Assembly: GCA_023390055.1 (NCBI GenBank)
Contig: JAEWDP010000113.1
Span: forward strand, 1-64,000
Reading direction: 5' to 3'
DNA: 64,000 nt
DNA from: Pseudomonadota bacterium
Lineage (GTDB): Bacteria; Pseudomonadota; Alphaproteobacteria; Rhizobiales; Rhizobiaceae
Of this stretch, positions 15,686-25,085 are shown piece by piece (position 1 is the stretch's first letter; each line of letters begins with the position of its first letter). The translations under genes were made by a program, and so were the position numbers. A model generated the notes under the pieces. That model saw nothing but the letters and a program-made list of their open reading frames with translations. It searched no databases and had not been told where the DNA came from.

Positions 15686-17170
15686 ATGAACATTTCCTTG
15701 ATCATACTGATTGTCGCGTTGATCGGCCTGGCGGGTTTCGTGCTTGGCGCACGGCGGGCCCGTAAACTTTCTGACGACGCAATGTCCAAGATGCACTCCC
15801 GTCCTGCATATTACGGCTCCTATGTCGCTGTCTGGTCCATGTTGCCGGCCCTCGCGATCGTGCTCCTTTGGGTGATCGCAAGCCCGATCTACATCAACGC
15901 GTCGGTCCGCAACGGCTTTCCACAGGAGGTGCAGAGCCAGACCGAAGCGGTACAGGGGCTGACCTTCGGGACTGTTGCTGCCGTGGCGCGTGGTCTTGCC
16001 GTACTGACGCCTGACGAAATCCAGGAATTCAAGAATAATCCGGCGGAGCTGCGTTCCCTGCTTGCCCAAAGAGGCATTCCCCTGGCGAGCGATCCCGAAC
16101 CATTCATGGTCTCGGCTGCCCAACACCTGAATGCGATGAGTGCAGAAAGCCTGCTTGCTGTGTCGATCGTGGCTGTGTCACTGGCAATTGGCGGTTTCGT
16201 CTTCGCCTACCGGTTGATTGCACCGCGGTTTCGTGCGCGCAACAAAGTCGAGACAGTCATTCTGTCAAGCCTCATCCTTGCATCATCGATCGCCATCCTG
16301 ACGACCATCGGCATCATTGCCTCGATGCTGACGGAGACAATCCAGTTCTTTGGCATGGTTCCGGTCAGCGAATTCTTCTTCGGCACCGTCTGGGATCCAC
16401 GCTTTGCGGCTGCCGGATCAACGGGGAGCGCGGGCCAGTTCGGACTAATCCCGCTGTTGCTCGGGACGCTTTACATCGGCCTTGTTGCCATGTTGTTTGC
16501 CGTTCCGATCGGGTTGTTTGCAGCTATTTACATGGCGGAATATTCCGCGCCGCGGATCCGTTCGATTGTCAAGCCACTTCTGGAAGTTCTGGCAGGTATC
16601 CCGACGATTGTATACGGGTTCTTTGCGCTTACGGCTGTCGGGCCGTTCCTGCGAGATATTTCCGCGCAGCTGAATGGCCTGGCGACCGGAAATTTCGCAA
16701 GTTTCATTCAGGCACAGAGCGTTCTGACTGCGGGCTTTGTCATGGGGATCATGCTGATCCCTTATGTCTCATCACTGTCCGACGACATCATCACTGCGGT
16801 GCCACGGTCACTGCGCGATGGTTCTTTGGGCCTTGGGGCAACACGATCGGAAACCATCAAGCGGGTCGTCCTTCCGGCGGCACTTCCGGGCATCGTCGGC
16901 GCATTGTTGATGACGGCATCGCGGGCGATTGGCGAGACGATGATCGTTGTCCTTGCTGCAGGTGTCGCAGCCCGCATGCAATTGAACCCGTTTGAACCGA
17001 TGACGACCGTAACGGTCAAGATCGTCAATCAGCTGACCGGTGACCTGGAATTCACTTCTCCGCAGACGCTGGTGGCCTTCGCACTCGGTATGACGCTGTT
17101 TGCAATCACGCTCTGCCTCAACATTTACGCGCTCTATATCGTCCGCAAATATCGGGAGCAGTACGAATGA
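15686..17170 (+). CDS. pstC: Phosphate ABC transporter permease PstC
   Basis: An inner-membrane permease of 494 residues, the long alphaproteobacterial form with an N-terminal region of about 200 residues (two membrane spans and a periplasmic loop) before the classical MetI-like core. The core holds EVLAGIPTIVYGFFAL and the ABC-contact loop PRSLRDGSLGLGATRSETI. ATG 15686 follows AGGGAAG and begins with the first membrane segment; an open frame from 15509 runs through the terminator hairpin and is rejected. The stop overlaps pstA (ATGA). Confidence 0.95.
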   Translation: MNISLIILIVALIGLAGFVLGARRARKLSDDAMSKMHSRPAYYGSYVAVWSMLPALAIVLLWVIASPIYINASVRNGFPQEVQSQTEAVQGLTFGTVAAVARGLAVLTPDEIQEFKNNPAELRSLLAQRGIPLASDPEPFMVSAAQHLNAMSAESLLAVSIVAVSLAIGGFVFAYRLIAPRFRARNKVETVILSSLILASSIAILTTIGIIASMLTETIQFFGMVPVSEFFFGTVWDPRFAAAGSTGSAGQFGLIPLLLGTLYIGLVAMLFAVPIGLFAAIYMAEYSAPRIRSIVKPLLEVLAGIPTIVYGFFALTAVGPFLRDISAQLNGLATGNFASFIQAQSVLTAGFVMGIMLIPYVSSLSDDIITAVPRSLRDGSLGLGATRSETIKRVVLPAALPGIVGALLMTASRAIGETMIVVLAAGVAARMQLNPFEPMTTVTVKIVNQLTGDLEFTSPQTLVAFALGMTLFAITLCLNIYALYIVRKYREQYE

Positions 17171-18486
17171 CGTCTGCAGCCTCCACCGTCGCCGAAATGA
17201 TCCAGGGTAGACCGTCGCGCCGGGATATAGGCCTCAAGCGCCGCTATGCAGCTGAACGCAGGTTCAAGCTCTACGGGATCGCCGCAATTTCGTTTGCCCT
17301 CCTGTTTCTGTTTCTGTTGCTGTCTTCAATTTTTTCCAAAGGCTATACGGCCTTTCTGCAATCGAAGATTACGATCCCGGTCGAATTTTCCGAACAGATT
17401 ATTGACCGCAACAATGAGCGCGCAACAAACCCGCGCAAGCTTCTGACAGCCAATTATCCGGTTGTCGCGCGAAATTCGCTTGCTGCGCATCTGGGCGTTG
17501 ATACTGACGATCGACAGCAAATGCGTGAAATTGGCCAGCTCCTTTCCGAAAGCGTGCGTTCGCAACTGAGGGACATGGTGATTGATGATCCGTCAATTAT
17601 TGGCACAACCCAGACGGTGTCACTGCTTGCCGCAGGAGAGGTCGATTCTGCACTGAAAGGGCAGCTGAACCTTGATGTCCCCGAAGAAAATCGTCGTCTT
17701 TCGGATAGACAGGTTGGCTGGATGACAGAACTCTCGGAAACGGGGGTGCTGGCAAAAGCATTCAATACCGGAATTTTCGTCAATGGCGCTTCCAGCCGGC
17801 CGGAGGCTGCAGGTGTGGGCGTCGCGTTCATTGGCTCATTCTACCTGATGTTGATCGTTCTGGTGCTGGCCTTGCCCGTTGGAGTGGCGGCATCAATTTA
17901 TCTTGAGGAATTTGCGCCGAAGAACCGCTGGACCGACCTCATAGAGGTGAACATAAACAATCTGGCGGCTGTCCCGTCTATCGTTTACGGTTTGCTCGGC
18001 CTGTCCGTGTTTATCGGCTTTATGGGCTTGCCACGATCTGCCGCGATTGTTGGTGGTCTGGTTCTTGCGCTCATGACGTTGCCGACAATCATCATTGCAA
18101 CCCGGGCCGCGCTCAAGGCTGTTCCACCGTCAATCCGTGCTGCTGCGTTGGGCCTTGGCGCATCGAAGATGCAGACAACCTTTCACCACGTCCTGCCACT
18201 GGCGATGCCAGGCATTCTGACGGGCACGATCATCGGACTTGCCCATGCTCTTGGCGAGACGGCACCCCTGCTCTTGATCGGCATGGTGGCGTTTATTGCT
18301 GACTATCCAACGACACCGTTTGACCCGTCTACGGCATTACCGGTTCAGATCTACATGTGGGCCAATGAGGCGGAGAGGGCCTTTGCAGAACGAACCTCCG
18401 GGGCAATTATCCTCCTCCTGTTGTTCCTGATCGTGATGAATGTCGGTGCGATTCTCCTGAGACGCCGTTTCGAGCGTCGCTGGTAG
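17167..18486 (+). CDS. pstA: Phosphate ABC transporter permease PstA
   Basis: The second channel subunit, 439 residues, again the long form with an N-terminal extension (cytoplasmic basic tail, one span at about 35-60, then a periplasmic domain to about 215). The core carries NLAAVPSIVYGLLGLSVF and the contact loop PPSIRAAALGLGASKMQTT. It is translationally coupled to pstC by a 4-base overlap; pstB follows after 14 bases with GAGGCGAAGAAAG as ribosome-binding site. Confidence 0.95.
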   Translation: MTSAASTVAEMIQGRPSRRDIGLKRRYAAERRFKLYGIAAISFALLFLFLLLSSIFSKGYTAFLQSKITIPVEFSEQIIDRNNERATNPRKLLTANYPVVARNSLAAHLGVDTDDRQQMREIGQLLSESVRSQLRDMVIDDPSIIGTTQTVSLLAAGEVDSALKGQLNLDVPEENRRLSDRQVGWMTELSETGVLAKAFNTGIFVNGASSRPEAAGVGVAFIGSFYLMLIVLVLALPVGVAASIYLEEFAPKNRWTDLIEVNINNLAAVPSIVYGLLGLSVFIGFMGLPRSAAIVGGLVLALMTLPTIIIATRAALKAVPPSIRAAALGLGASKMQTTFHHVLPLAMPGILTGTIIGLAHALGETAPLLLIGMVAFIADYPTTPFDPSTALPVQIYMWANEAERAFAERTSGAIILLLLFLIVMNVGAILLRRRFERRW

Positions 18487-18500
18487 AGAGGCGAAGAAAG

Positions 18501-19316
18501 ATGAACATGATGTCTGAAGCAGCAATTGAAAAGGCGCTGGACAAGAAGATGAATGACGTATCCTACAAGATGATCGGCACGGATGTTTCGGTCTATTATG
18601 GTGAAAAGCGCGCACTCTACGATGTTGGCCTGGACGTCCGGGAGAATACGGTCACCGCGCTCATCGGCCCGTCTGGCTGTGGCAAGTCGACCTTTCTGCG
18701 TTGTCTGAACCGTATGAACGATACGATCGAGAGTGCGAGCGTGACCGGCAAGATCACACTCGACAATGAGGATATCTACGATCCCTCGATCGATGTCGTT
18801 GAACTGCGCGCCCGTGTGGGCATGGTCTTCCAGAAGCCAAATCCATTCCCGAAATCGATCTACGAGAACATCGCTTATGGCCCGAAGATCCATGGATTGG
18901 CGCGTTCAAAAGCCGATCTTGACCAGATCGTGGAGGCTAGCCTGCAGCGGGCCGGTCTCTGGAGCGAGGTGAAGGACCGTTTGAATGAAAACGGCACGGG
19001 TCTTTCAGGGGGACAGCAGCAGCGCCTGTGCATTGCCCGTGCGATTGCCGTCGCCCCAGAAGTCATCTTGATGGATGAGCCGTGTTCGGCGCTCGACCCA
19101 ATTGCCACAGCCAAGGTCGAAGAGCTCATTCATGAACTGCGCAGCAACTATACGATCGTCATCGTCACCCACTCCATGCAGCAGGCAGCGCGTGTCTCGC
19201 AGCGGACGGCGATGTTCCATCTCGGTCATCTCGTGGAAGAAGACGAAACCGACAAGATGTTCACCAATCCGAGTGATCAGCGCACCCAGGATTACATCAT
19301 GGGCCGCTTTGGTTGA
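18501..19316 (+). CDS. pstB: Phosphate ABC transporter ATP-binding protein PstB
   Basis: The ATPase that drives phosphate import, 271 residues. Walker A GPSGCGKST is at about 55, the Q-loop FQKPNPFP follows, the signature is LSGGQQQR, Walker B VILMDEPCSALDP, and the H-loop has VTHSMQQAARVSQR, all typical of PstB. It also takes part, with PhoU and PhoR, in signalling phosphate sufficiency. It lies between pstA and phoU in the Pho operon. Confidence 0.97.
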   Translation: MNMMSEAAIEKALDKKMNDVSYKMIGTDVSVYYGEKRALYDVGLDVRENTVTALIGPSGCGKSTFLRCLNRMNDTIESASVTGKITLDNEDIYDPSIDVVELRARVGMVFQKPNPFPKSIYENIAYGPKIHGLARSKADLDQIVEASLQRAGLWSEVKDRLNENGTGLSGGQQQRLCIARAIAVAPEVILMDEPCSALDPIATAKVEELIHELRSNYTIVIVTHSMQQAARVSQRTAMFHLGHLVEEDETDKMFTNPSDQRTQDYIMGRFG

Positions 19317-19357
19317 CGGTTTCCGTTACTGACACGGTTTATATTGAGGACAAGGCC

Positions 19358-20083
19358 ATGCAACCGACACACATCATGACGGCTTATGATGAAGAACTGA
19401 AATATCTGACCCGCCGCATATCCGAGATGGGGGGGCTTGCGGAGCAGATGTGCGCAGATGCCGTGCGTGCGCTTGTCAATTCCGATGTCGCTCTGGCTCA
19501 AAAGGTTATCTCAGATGACGTCATACTCGACAATGCGGAACGCGAAATCGGCGAAAAGGCCATCGTGACGATTGCAAAGCGCCAGCCCATGGCTGCCGAT
19601 CTGCGTGAAATCATTGGAACACTTCGAATTGCTGCGGATCTGGAACGGGTCGGAGATCTTGGCAAGAATACGGCAAAGCGTGTGGTGGCTGTACGCGAGA
19701 CCGGTATTCCACGGGCTCTGGCGCGTGGTCTGCAGCATCTCTCTGAACTTGCACTGATGCAACTCAAGGAAGTGCTCGATGTCTACGCGACACGTTCGGC
19801 AGAAAAGGCCGAAGCCATTCGTCTGCGTGATGAAGAGATCGATGCGATGTACACGTCGCTGTTTCGGGAACTTCTGACCTACATGATGGAAGATCCGCGC
19901 AACATCACGAGCTGCACGCATCTGCTCTTTTGCGCCAAGAACATCGAACGTATCGGTGATCATGCAACCAACGTTGCCGAAACCATCTATTACATGGCGA
20001 CCGGCAGTCAGCCGGAAGGTGAGCGTCCAAAAGACGATCGCTCGAATACACTGAGTACCATCTCAAATGATGACCAGGACTGA
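19358..20083 (+). CDS. phoU: Phosphate signalling protein PhoU
   Basis: A 241-residue all-helical protein with two three-helix repeats. It links PstB activity to PhoR and represses the Pho regulon when phosphate is plentiful. Metal-cluster motifs typical of PhoU are seen: DLERVGDLGKNTAKR in the first half and NIERIGDHATNVAE in the second. ATG 19358 behind TTGAGGACAAGG is preferred to a TTG overlapping the pstB stop. PhoB follows after 15 bases. Confidence 0.95.
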   Translation: MQPTHIMTAYDEELKYLTRRISEMGGLAEQMCADAVRALVNSDVALAQKVISDDVILDNAEREIGEKAIVTIAKRQPMAADLREIIGTLRIAADLERVGDLGKNTAKRVVAVRETGIPRALARGLQHLSELALMQLKEVLDVYATRSAEKAEAIRLRDEEIDAMYTSLFRELLTYMMEDPRNITSCTHLLFCAKNIERIGDHATNVAETIYYMATGSQPEGERPKDDRSNTLSTISNDDQD

Positions 20084-20098
20084 CGGAGCACACCCCAA

Positions 20099-20782
20099 AT
20101 GCAACCAAGAATAGTCGTTGTCGAGGATGAAGAGGCTCTTAGCGTCCTTTTACGCTATAACCTTGAAGCGGAAGGCTATGAGGTCGAGACGGTCATGAAG
20201 GGTGATGAAGCGGAACTGCGGTTGCAGGAACGCGTTCCGGATCTTCTGATCCTCGACTGGATGTTACCCGGCCTTTCGGGGATCGAGCTCTGCCGACGCC
20301 TGCGTGTGCGCCCTGAAACGGAACGTCTTCCGATCATCATGTTGACTGCCCGGGGAGAAGAGGGCGAGCGCGTCCGGGGCCTGTCCACAGGCGCCGACGA
20401 TTATGTCGTAAAGCCGTTTTCGACCCCCGAACTCATGGCGCGGGTTAAGGCGATACTGCGGCGCGCCCGTCCGGAGGTTGTTTCGACGGTATTGCGTTGT
20501 GGCGATATCGAACTTGATCGTGAGACGCACCGTGTACATCGCAAGGGCCGCGAAGTGCGGCTTGGACCAACGGAGTTCCGGCTCCTGGAGTTCCTGATGG
20601 CGTCACCAGGCCGCGTCTTTTCCCGTTCCCAGTTGCTCGATGGTGTCTGGGGCCATGATATCTATGTGGACGAGCGCACGGTTGATGTACATGTAGGGCG
20701 CCTGCGCAAGGCGCTGAATTTCTCCAACATGCAGGATGTAATCCGCACAGTGCGCGGTGCCGGATACTCCATGGAAACGTAA
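20099..20782 (+). CDS. phoB: Phosphate-regulon response regulator PhoB
   Basis: An OmpR-type response regulator of 227 residues. The receiver domain (about 1-120) has acidic residues VVEDEE, the phosphoacceptor Asp in LILDWMLPG (about 52) and the Lys in VVKPF; the winged-helix DNA-binding domain is at about 130-226 (SRSQLLDGVWGHDIYVDERTVDVHV). It binds Pho boxes such as the one before pstS and so activates its own operon. Last gene of the pst-pho operon. Confidence 0.97.
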   Translation: MQPRIVVVEDEEALSVLLRYNLEAEGYEVETVMKGDEAELRLQERVPDLLILDWMLPGLSGIELCRRLRVRPETERLPIIMLTARGEEGERVRGLSTGADDYVVKPFSTPELMARVKAILRRARPEVVSTVLRCGDIELDRETHRVHRKGREVRLGPTEFRLLEFLMASPGRVFSRSQLLDGVWGHDIYVDERTVDVHVGRLRKALNFSNMQDVIRTVRGAGYSMET

Positions 20783-20808
20783 GCAGATCGGTTTCGATCA
20801 GAGAGTAT

Positions 20809-20838
20809 AAAAAAAGCGGGCCGAAGCCCGCTTTTTTT
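20809..20838. terminator. Bidirectional intrinsic terminator between phoB and gcrA
   Basis: A 7-bp stem AGCGGGC/GCCCGCT with a CGAA tetraloop, flanked by an A-run on the left and a T-run on the right. It can end both the phoB transcript (plus) and the convergent gcrA transcript (minus). Confidence 0.93.
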
Positions 20839-20852
20839 GGATCTGTACTGCC

Positions 20853-21380
20853 TCAGGCGCGGGCAGCTGACCTGCGGCGATCGGCGATCGGCTGGTAGGC
20901 CAGACGTGCGTGATAGGTGCAATAAGGCGACGCGTCCGCGGCCTCACATCCGCAAAAATGAAAATCGTCCTTCAAGGGGTCTCCAACGGGCCACTTGCAT
21001 GTGCGCTCCGTCAAATCGGTCAGGGAGAGCTTGCGGGAAATCGGAACAACGACATTGCTGGCAGGGATGTAATGCGTCTCCTGCGTGTCGATCTCAATTT
21101 CTTCCTTCATGACGGTCGCACCGACAGTGCGTGTCACGGTCCGGGTTACAGGCCGTGCCGGATAGCTTGCGGACCGTGACGGAGTGGCGCGCTTGGCAGT
21201 TGCCCGTGGTGCACCCGATGAGCCGCCAGACTTTGCACGACCGGGAAGGTTCAGCCGGTGAACTTTTCCAATCACGGCGTTGCGGCTCACGCCGCCAAGC
21301 TGTGCAGCGATCTGGCTGGCACTGAGGCCTTCGGCCCACAGTCTCTTCAGCTTCTCTACGCGCTCATCTGTCCAATTCAT
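20853..21380 (-). CDS. gcrA: Cell-cycle regulator GcrA
   Basis: GcrA is an alphaproteobacterial cell-cycle activator that binds sigma70 RNA polymerase and prefers promoters with CcrM-methylated GANTC sites. This copy has 175 residues. The N-terminal helix-turn-helix (MNWTDERVEKLKRLWAEG to VIGKVHRLNLPGR, about 1-48) and the C-terminal sigma70-contact region (RTCKWPVGDP, then FCGCEAADASPYCTYH) are clear, with a variable basic linker between. ATG 21380 behind GGAGAA gives the canonical start. The upstream spacer carries an unusual cluster of GANTC sites. Confidence 0.95.
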   Translation of the reverse strand: MNWTDERVEKLKRLWAEGLSASQIAAQLGGVSRNAVIGKVHRLNLPGRAKSGGSSGAPRATAKRATPSRSASYPARPVTRTVTRTVGATVMKEEIEIDTQETHYIPASNVVVPISRKLSLTDLTERTCKWPVGDPLKDDFHFCGCEAADASPYCTYHARLAYQPIADRRRSAARA

Positions 21381-21415
21381 GCCCGTTCTCCGCATTTGAA
21401 CATAGACGGCACACG

Positions 21416-21607
21416 GAATCCCTCACCGCTGGCGCGAATTGAGTATTCGAGTCAGGCACTATATCTAGGCGTTTGGTGACTAGTTCCGCCGCATGCAGTC
21501 TAGTTATTGATTGTTAAGTTACTGGGCCGGTGACTCCGTGGCAAGAGTCGGCGGAATCTGGACGATTCGATTTTGGGGTTTTCCCCAACTTGCTTCCGTG
21601 GCGAGTC
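21416..21607. promoter_or_regulatory. Cluster of seven GANTC (CcrM) sites between gcrA and argD
   Basis: GANTC occurs at 21416, 21449, 21532, 21545, 21554, 21564 and 21603. Seven sites in 192 bp compares with about 0.75 expected for random sequence. The cluster sits in the shared upstream region of divergent gcrA and argD. It is likely a methylation-sensitive control region; which gene it serves is not decided by the sequence. Confidence 0.7.
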
Positions 21608-21686
21608 ATTTTTGTCACAGCTTAACAATCGCTCTGGACAGTGCGCATTTGTTGACATCCTCAAGCGAAATGCAGATAGTGCCCTC

Positions 21687-21709
21687 GCCGCCCGCAGGGC
21701 GGCATTTTT
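21687..21709 (+). terminator. Terminator-like hairpin in the argD leader
   Basis: A perfect 7-bp stem GCCGCCC/GGGCGGC with loop GCA, followed by ATTTTT, ends 50 bases before the argD ATG. A terminator placed inside the leader suggests attenuation of argD, or else ends a short upstream transcript. A second small hairpin (TTGGGG/CCCCAA, 21573-21588) lies further upstream. Confidence 0.65.
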
Positions 21710-21758
21710 GATTATTATCCGTCTGACGAGGCAGGATCTGCCAAGGAGTTGCGTCACC

Positions 21759-22955
21759 ATGCCTGAAGCCGCGCTGTACGACACCTATAACCGCGTACCG
21801 CTCCGCTTCGAGCGAGGTGAGGGGGTCTGGCTGGTTACCGAAAGCGGCGAGAGATATCTCGACTTTGCAGCTGGAATCGCGGTCAATTCGCTCGGACATG
21901 CGCACCCGCATTTGGTACAGACACTTAAGGATCAGGCGGACAAGCTCTGGCACCTTTCAAACCTCTATGACGTCCCCGGGCAGGAGCGTCTAGCGCGTCG
22001 TCTGGTGGCTTCAACATTTGCCGACAAGGTGTTCTTCACCAATTCTGGTGCCGAGGCGCTTGAATGCGCAATCAAGACGGCGCGCCGGTATCAGTTCAGC
22101 AAGGGGCACCCCGAACGCTTTCATATCATTACGTTTGAAGGAGCCTTCCACGGCCGCACACTCGCCACGATCGCGGCCGGTGGTCAGGCAAAGTATCTGG
22201 AAGGGTTTGGGCCGAAAGTCAGCGGTTTCGATCAGGTGCCGTTTGCGGACCTCGATGCATTGAAGGCAGCCATTACGGATGCAACGGCCGCAATCCTTAT
22301 TGAGCCGGTCCAGGGTGAAGGCGGGCTTCGTCGGGCACCCAAGGAATTCATGTCTGCGTTGCGCGCTCTTTGCGACGAACACGGTCTGTTGCTGATCCTG
22401 GACGAAGTTCAGTCGGGTGTTGGTCGTACCGGCAAGCTGTTTGCCCATGAGTGGGCTGGTGTCGATCCGGACATCATGGCGGTTGCCAAGGGGATAGGCG
22501 GGGGCTTCCCGATGGGAGCCTGTCTTGCCACCGAAGAAGCTGCAAGCGGTATGAAAGCTGGCACGCATGGTACAACATATGGAGGCAATCCTCTTGCCAT
22601 GGCCGTTGGCAATGCAGTTCTCGACGTTGTCCTTGCGGATGGCTTTCTGGAGCATGTGCGCGATGTGGCTCTTGTCTTCCGGCAGGGACTGGAAGGGCTC
22701 AAAGACCGTTTTCCGGGCGTGATAGAGGAAATTCGCGGTGAAGGACTGATGCTGGGCATCAAGACAAAGACTGCCAACGCAGACCTTCTGGCGGCAATGC
22801 GCGATGAAAATATTCTGGCTGTGCTGGCAGGCGATAACGTCATACGGCTACTGCCACCCCTGGTCGTCACCGCTGATGAAGCGCGTGACGGCCTGGCCCG
22901 CATCGAACGGGCGGCGGAGGCTCTCGCCAAGTCCGGCATAAAGAAATCAGCTTAA
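21759..22955 (+). CDS. argD: Acetylornithine aminotransferase
   Basis: A PLP-dependent class III aminotransferase of 398 residues that converts N-acetylglutamate semialdehyde to N-acetylornithine in arginine synthesis. The PLP Lys is in AVAKGIGGGFPMGA (about 244) and the cofactor Asp in LLILDEVQSGVGRTG; FEGAFHGRT and THGTTYGGNPLA are also typical. ATG 21759 follows AAGGAGTT; the open frame from 21573 would run through the leader hairpin. argF follows after 32 bases, forming an arginine operon with hslO behind it. Confidence 0.95.
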   Translation: MPEAALYDTYNRVPLRFERGEGVWLVTESGERYLDFAAGIAVNSLGHAHPHLVQTLKDQADKLWHLSNLYDVPGQERLARRLVASTFADKVFFTNSGAEALECAIKTARRYQFSKGHPERFHIITFEGAFHGRTLATIAAGGQAKYLEGFGPKVSGFDQVPFADLDALKAAITDATAAILIEPVQGEGGLRRAPKEFMSALRALCDEHGLLLILDEVQSGVGRTGKLFAHEWAGVDPDIMAVAKGIGGGFPMGACLATEEAASGMKAGTHGTTYGGNPLAMAVGNAVLDVVLADGFLEHVRDVALVFRQGLEGLKDRFPGVIEEIRGEGLMLGIKTKTANADLLAAMRDENILAVLAGDNVIRLLPPLVVTADEARDGLARIERAAEALAKSGIKKSA

Positions 22956-22987
22956 GGAGTGTAGGGCCGAAGGCTCACAGCGACGAT

Positions 22988-23905
22988 ATGGCATCACCCA
23001 AGCATTTTCTCGATCTTTCGGCCGTTTCGGCCGATGACCTGCGGACCATCCTCGATGATGCGAAGGTGCGAAAGCAGGCGACCAAGGCCGGCACGGCAGA
23101 CAAGCCGCTTGCTGGAAAGGTGCTGGCGATGATCTTTGAGAAACCGTCAACACGCACCCGGGTCTCGTTTGATGTCGGCATGCGTCAGCTGGGAGGCGAA
23201 ACGCTCTTTCTGTCGGGTACCGAAATGCAGCTTGGCCGCGCCGAAACCATTGGTGATACGGCAAAGGTTCTGTCACGGTATGTCGACGCGATCATGATCC
23301 GTACAACCGACCATTTGCGTCTGCTTGAACTGGCCGAACACGCAACCGTTCCCGTCATCAATGCGTTGACGGATGATACGCACCCCTGCCAGATCATGGC
23401 GGACATCATGACCTTCGAGGAACATCGGGGGCCCGTCGAAGGCAAGACCTTCGCCTGGACCGGCGACGGAAACAATGTCCTGCATTCCTTTGTCGAAGGG
23501 GCAGCCCGTTTTGGATACAATATGAACATGGCCGTTCCCATGGGCTCGGAGCCGTCGGACAAGGTTCTCAACTGGGCGCGAGATAATGGTGGTAATATCA
23601 AGTTGTACCACGATGCCGAACGTGCCGTAGAAGCTGCCGATTGCGTCGTGACGGACACCTGGGTCTCCATGAATCAGGAGCATCGGGCGCGTGGCCACAA
23701 TATATTCCAGCCGTTCCAGGTGAACGGCGACTTGATGAGACGCGCCGACAAGGATGCTCTCTTCATGCATTGTCTTCCTGCACATCGCGGCGAAGAAGTC
23801 ACCGATGAGGTCATTGACGGGCCGCAGTCGGTTGTGTTCGATGAGGCGGAAAATCGCCTTCATGCCCAGAAGTCGATCCTGGCGTGGTGCTTCGACGCCG
23901 TTTGA
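22988..23905 (+). CDS. argF: Ornithine carbamoyltransferase
   Basis: It joins carbamoyl phosphate to ornithine to make citrulline. 305 residues. The carbamoyl-phosphate motif EKPSTRTRVSFD is at about 50, HPCQIMADI in the middle and the ornithine-side loop HCLPAHRGEEV near 265; all are intact. Cytoplasmic and expected to be trimeric. It follows argD and precedes hslO, the common rhizobial order. Confidence 0.97.
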   Translation: MASPKHFLDLSAVSADDLRTILDDAKVRKQATKAGTADKPLAGKVLAMIFEKPSTRTRVSFDVGMRQLGGETLFLSGTEMQLGRAETIGDTAKVLSRYVDAIMIRTTDHLRLLELAEHATVPVINALTDDTHPCQIMADIMTFEEHRGPVEGKTFAWTGDGNNVLHSFVEGAARFGYNMNMAVPMGSEPSDKVLNWARDNGGNIKLYHDAERAVEAADCVVTDTWVSMNQEHRARGHNIFQPFQVNGDLMRRADKDALFMHCLPAHRGEEVTDEVIDGPQSVVFDEAENRLHAQKSILAWCFDAV

Positions 23906-24069
23906 ACCGGACTTGATTTCGGGTAGACCCGATCCCACTTGTCGACTTTCGATCCCGCCCGGTCGGGGCGGAGTTCATTTACATTGTCGACGCCATTTTT
24001 GCGCCGCGGCGGTTTCGCCGGGAACTGCGAGCACGTAGAAGCTGGGTCGTCGGCGCGAAGGAGCAAGTC

Positions 24070-25062
24070 ATGGCGGAAGCCACCGTTGAACTGAATGAAC
24101 TTGATTTTGCAGGTGATGACCGCGTCGTTCCGTTTCAGGTGGAAGGGCTCGATGTTCGTGGGCGGGCCGTACAGCTTGGCCCTTTGCTGAATGCAATCCT
24201 CGGTCGTCATGACTATCCGGCACCCGTGGCCCGTCTTCTTGCCGAAGCAATCGTGCTGACGGCTCTGCTCGGCACGTCGCTCAAATTTGAGGGCAAGTTT
24301 ACCGTGCAAACCAAGGGCGATGGTCCCGTGGATCTTCTTGTGGCGGATTTTACCACGCCCAACAGCCTGCGCGCCTATGCCCGTTATAGCGAAGAGGAGT
24401 TGGTCGACGCGGTTGCGGCCGGGAGGGTCTCACCTCCTGAATTACTTGGCGCGGGGGTGCTTGCCTTTACCATCGATCATGGCATCGGCATGCAGCCTTA
24501 CCAGGGCATAGTGCCAATGGACGGGTCCTCTCTTGAAGAGATTGCCGGAGTGTATTTCAGGCAGTCGGAACAGATCCCGACAAAGGTCAGGCTCGGCGTC
24601 GCGGAGCTTCTGGATCGCGATGAAGAGGGAAGGCCGCGCCATAACTGGCGCGCTGGCGGGCTGGTTGCGCAGTTTTTGCCACAGGCGCCGGAGCGTCTGC
24701 GCCAACCTGATCTGCATGGGGGCGACGGCGATGAGCGGGATATTGACGACAGCGAAGATGATGCCTGGTCGGAAGCGCGCATCATGGTTGAAACGATCGA
24801 TACGGACGAACTGACGGACCCCCAGGTTCCGATTGAACGATTGTTGTTTCGCCTGTTCCACGAACGTGGCGTGCGTGTCTACCAGCCACAGAAAGTTCTC
24901 GATCAGTGCAATTGCTCGCGTGAGAAGATCAAGGGCGTTCTGGATGGTTTCAGTGCCGACGAGATTGAAGCAAGCCAGGAAAAGGACGGCAAGATTACTG
25001 TCACCTGCGAATTCTGTTCAACGAGCTACACTTATGCGGCAGAGGACTTTGCTGCAACGTGA
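24070..25062 (+). CDS. hslO: Redox-regulated chaperone Hsp33
   Basis: A 330-residue cytoplasmic holdase chaperone that is activated by oxidative unfolding. The N-terminal substrate-binding domain fills about 1-240. The zinc redox switch lies at the C-terminus: CNC at about 280-282 and CEFC at about 313-316, the four Cys that bind zinc in the reduced, inactive state. GAAGGAGCAAGTC before the ATG is the ribosome-binding site. It is separated from argF by 164 bases without a clear T-run terminator. Confidence 0.95.
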   Translation: MAEATVELNELDFAGDDRVVPFQVEGLDVRGRAVQLGPLLNAILGRHDYPAPVARLLAEAIVLTALLGTSLKFEGKFTVQTKGDGPVDLLVADFTTPNSLRAYARYSEEELVDAVAAGRVSPPELLGAGVLAFTIDHGIGMQPYQGIVPMDGSSLEEIAGVYFRQSEQIPTKVRLGVAELLDRDEEGRPRHNWRAGGLVAQFLPQAPERLRQPDLHGGDGDERDIDDSEDDAWSEARIMVETIDTDELTDPQVPIERLLFRLFHERGVRVYQPQKVLDQCNCSREKIKGVLDGFSADEIEASQEKDGKITVTCEFCSTSYTYAAEDFAAT

Positions 25063-25085
25063 TTGCGACAGGGTTGCGGGGCGTA

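Noticed and set aside
23906..24069. Terminator after argF
   Set aside because: A short CCGCCC/GGGCGG stem exists near 23955 but without a T-run; not strong enough to list.
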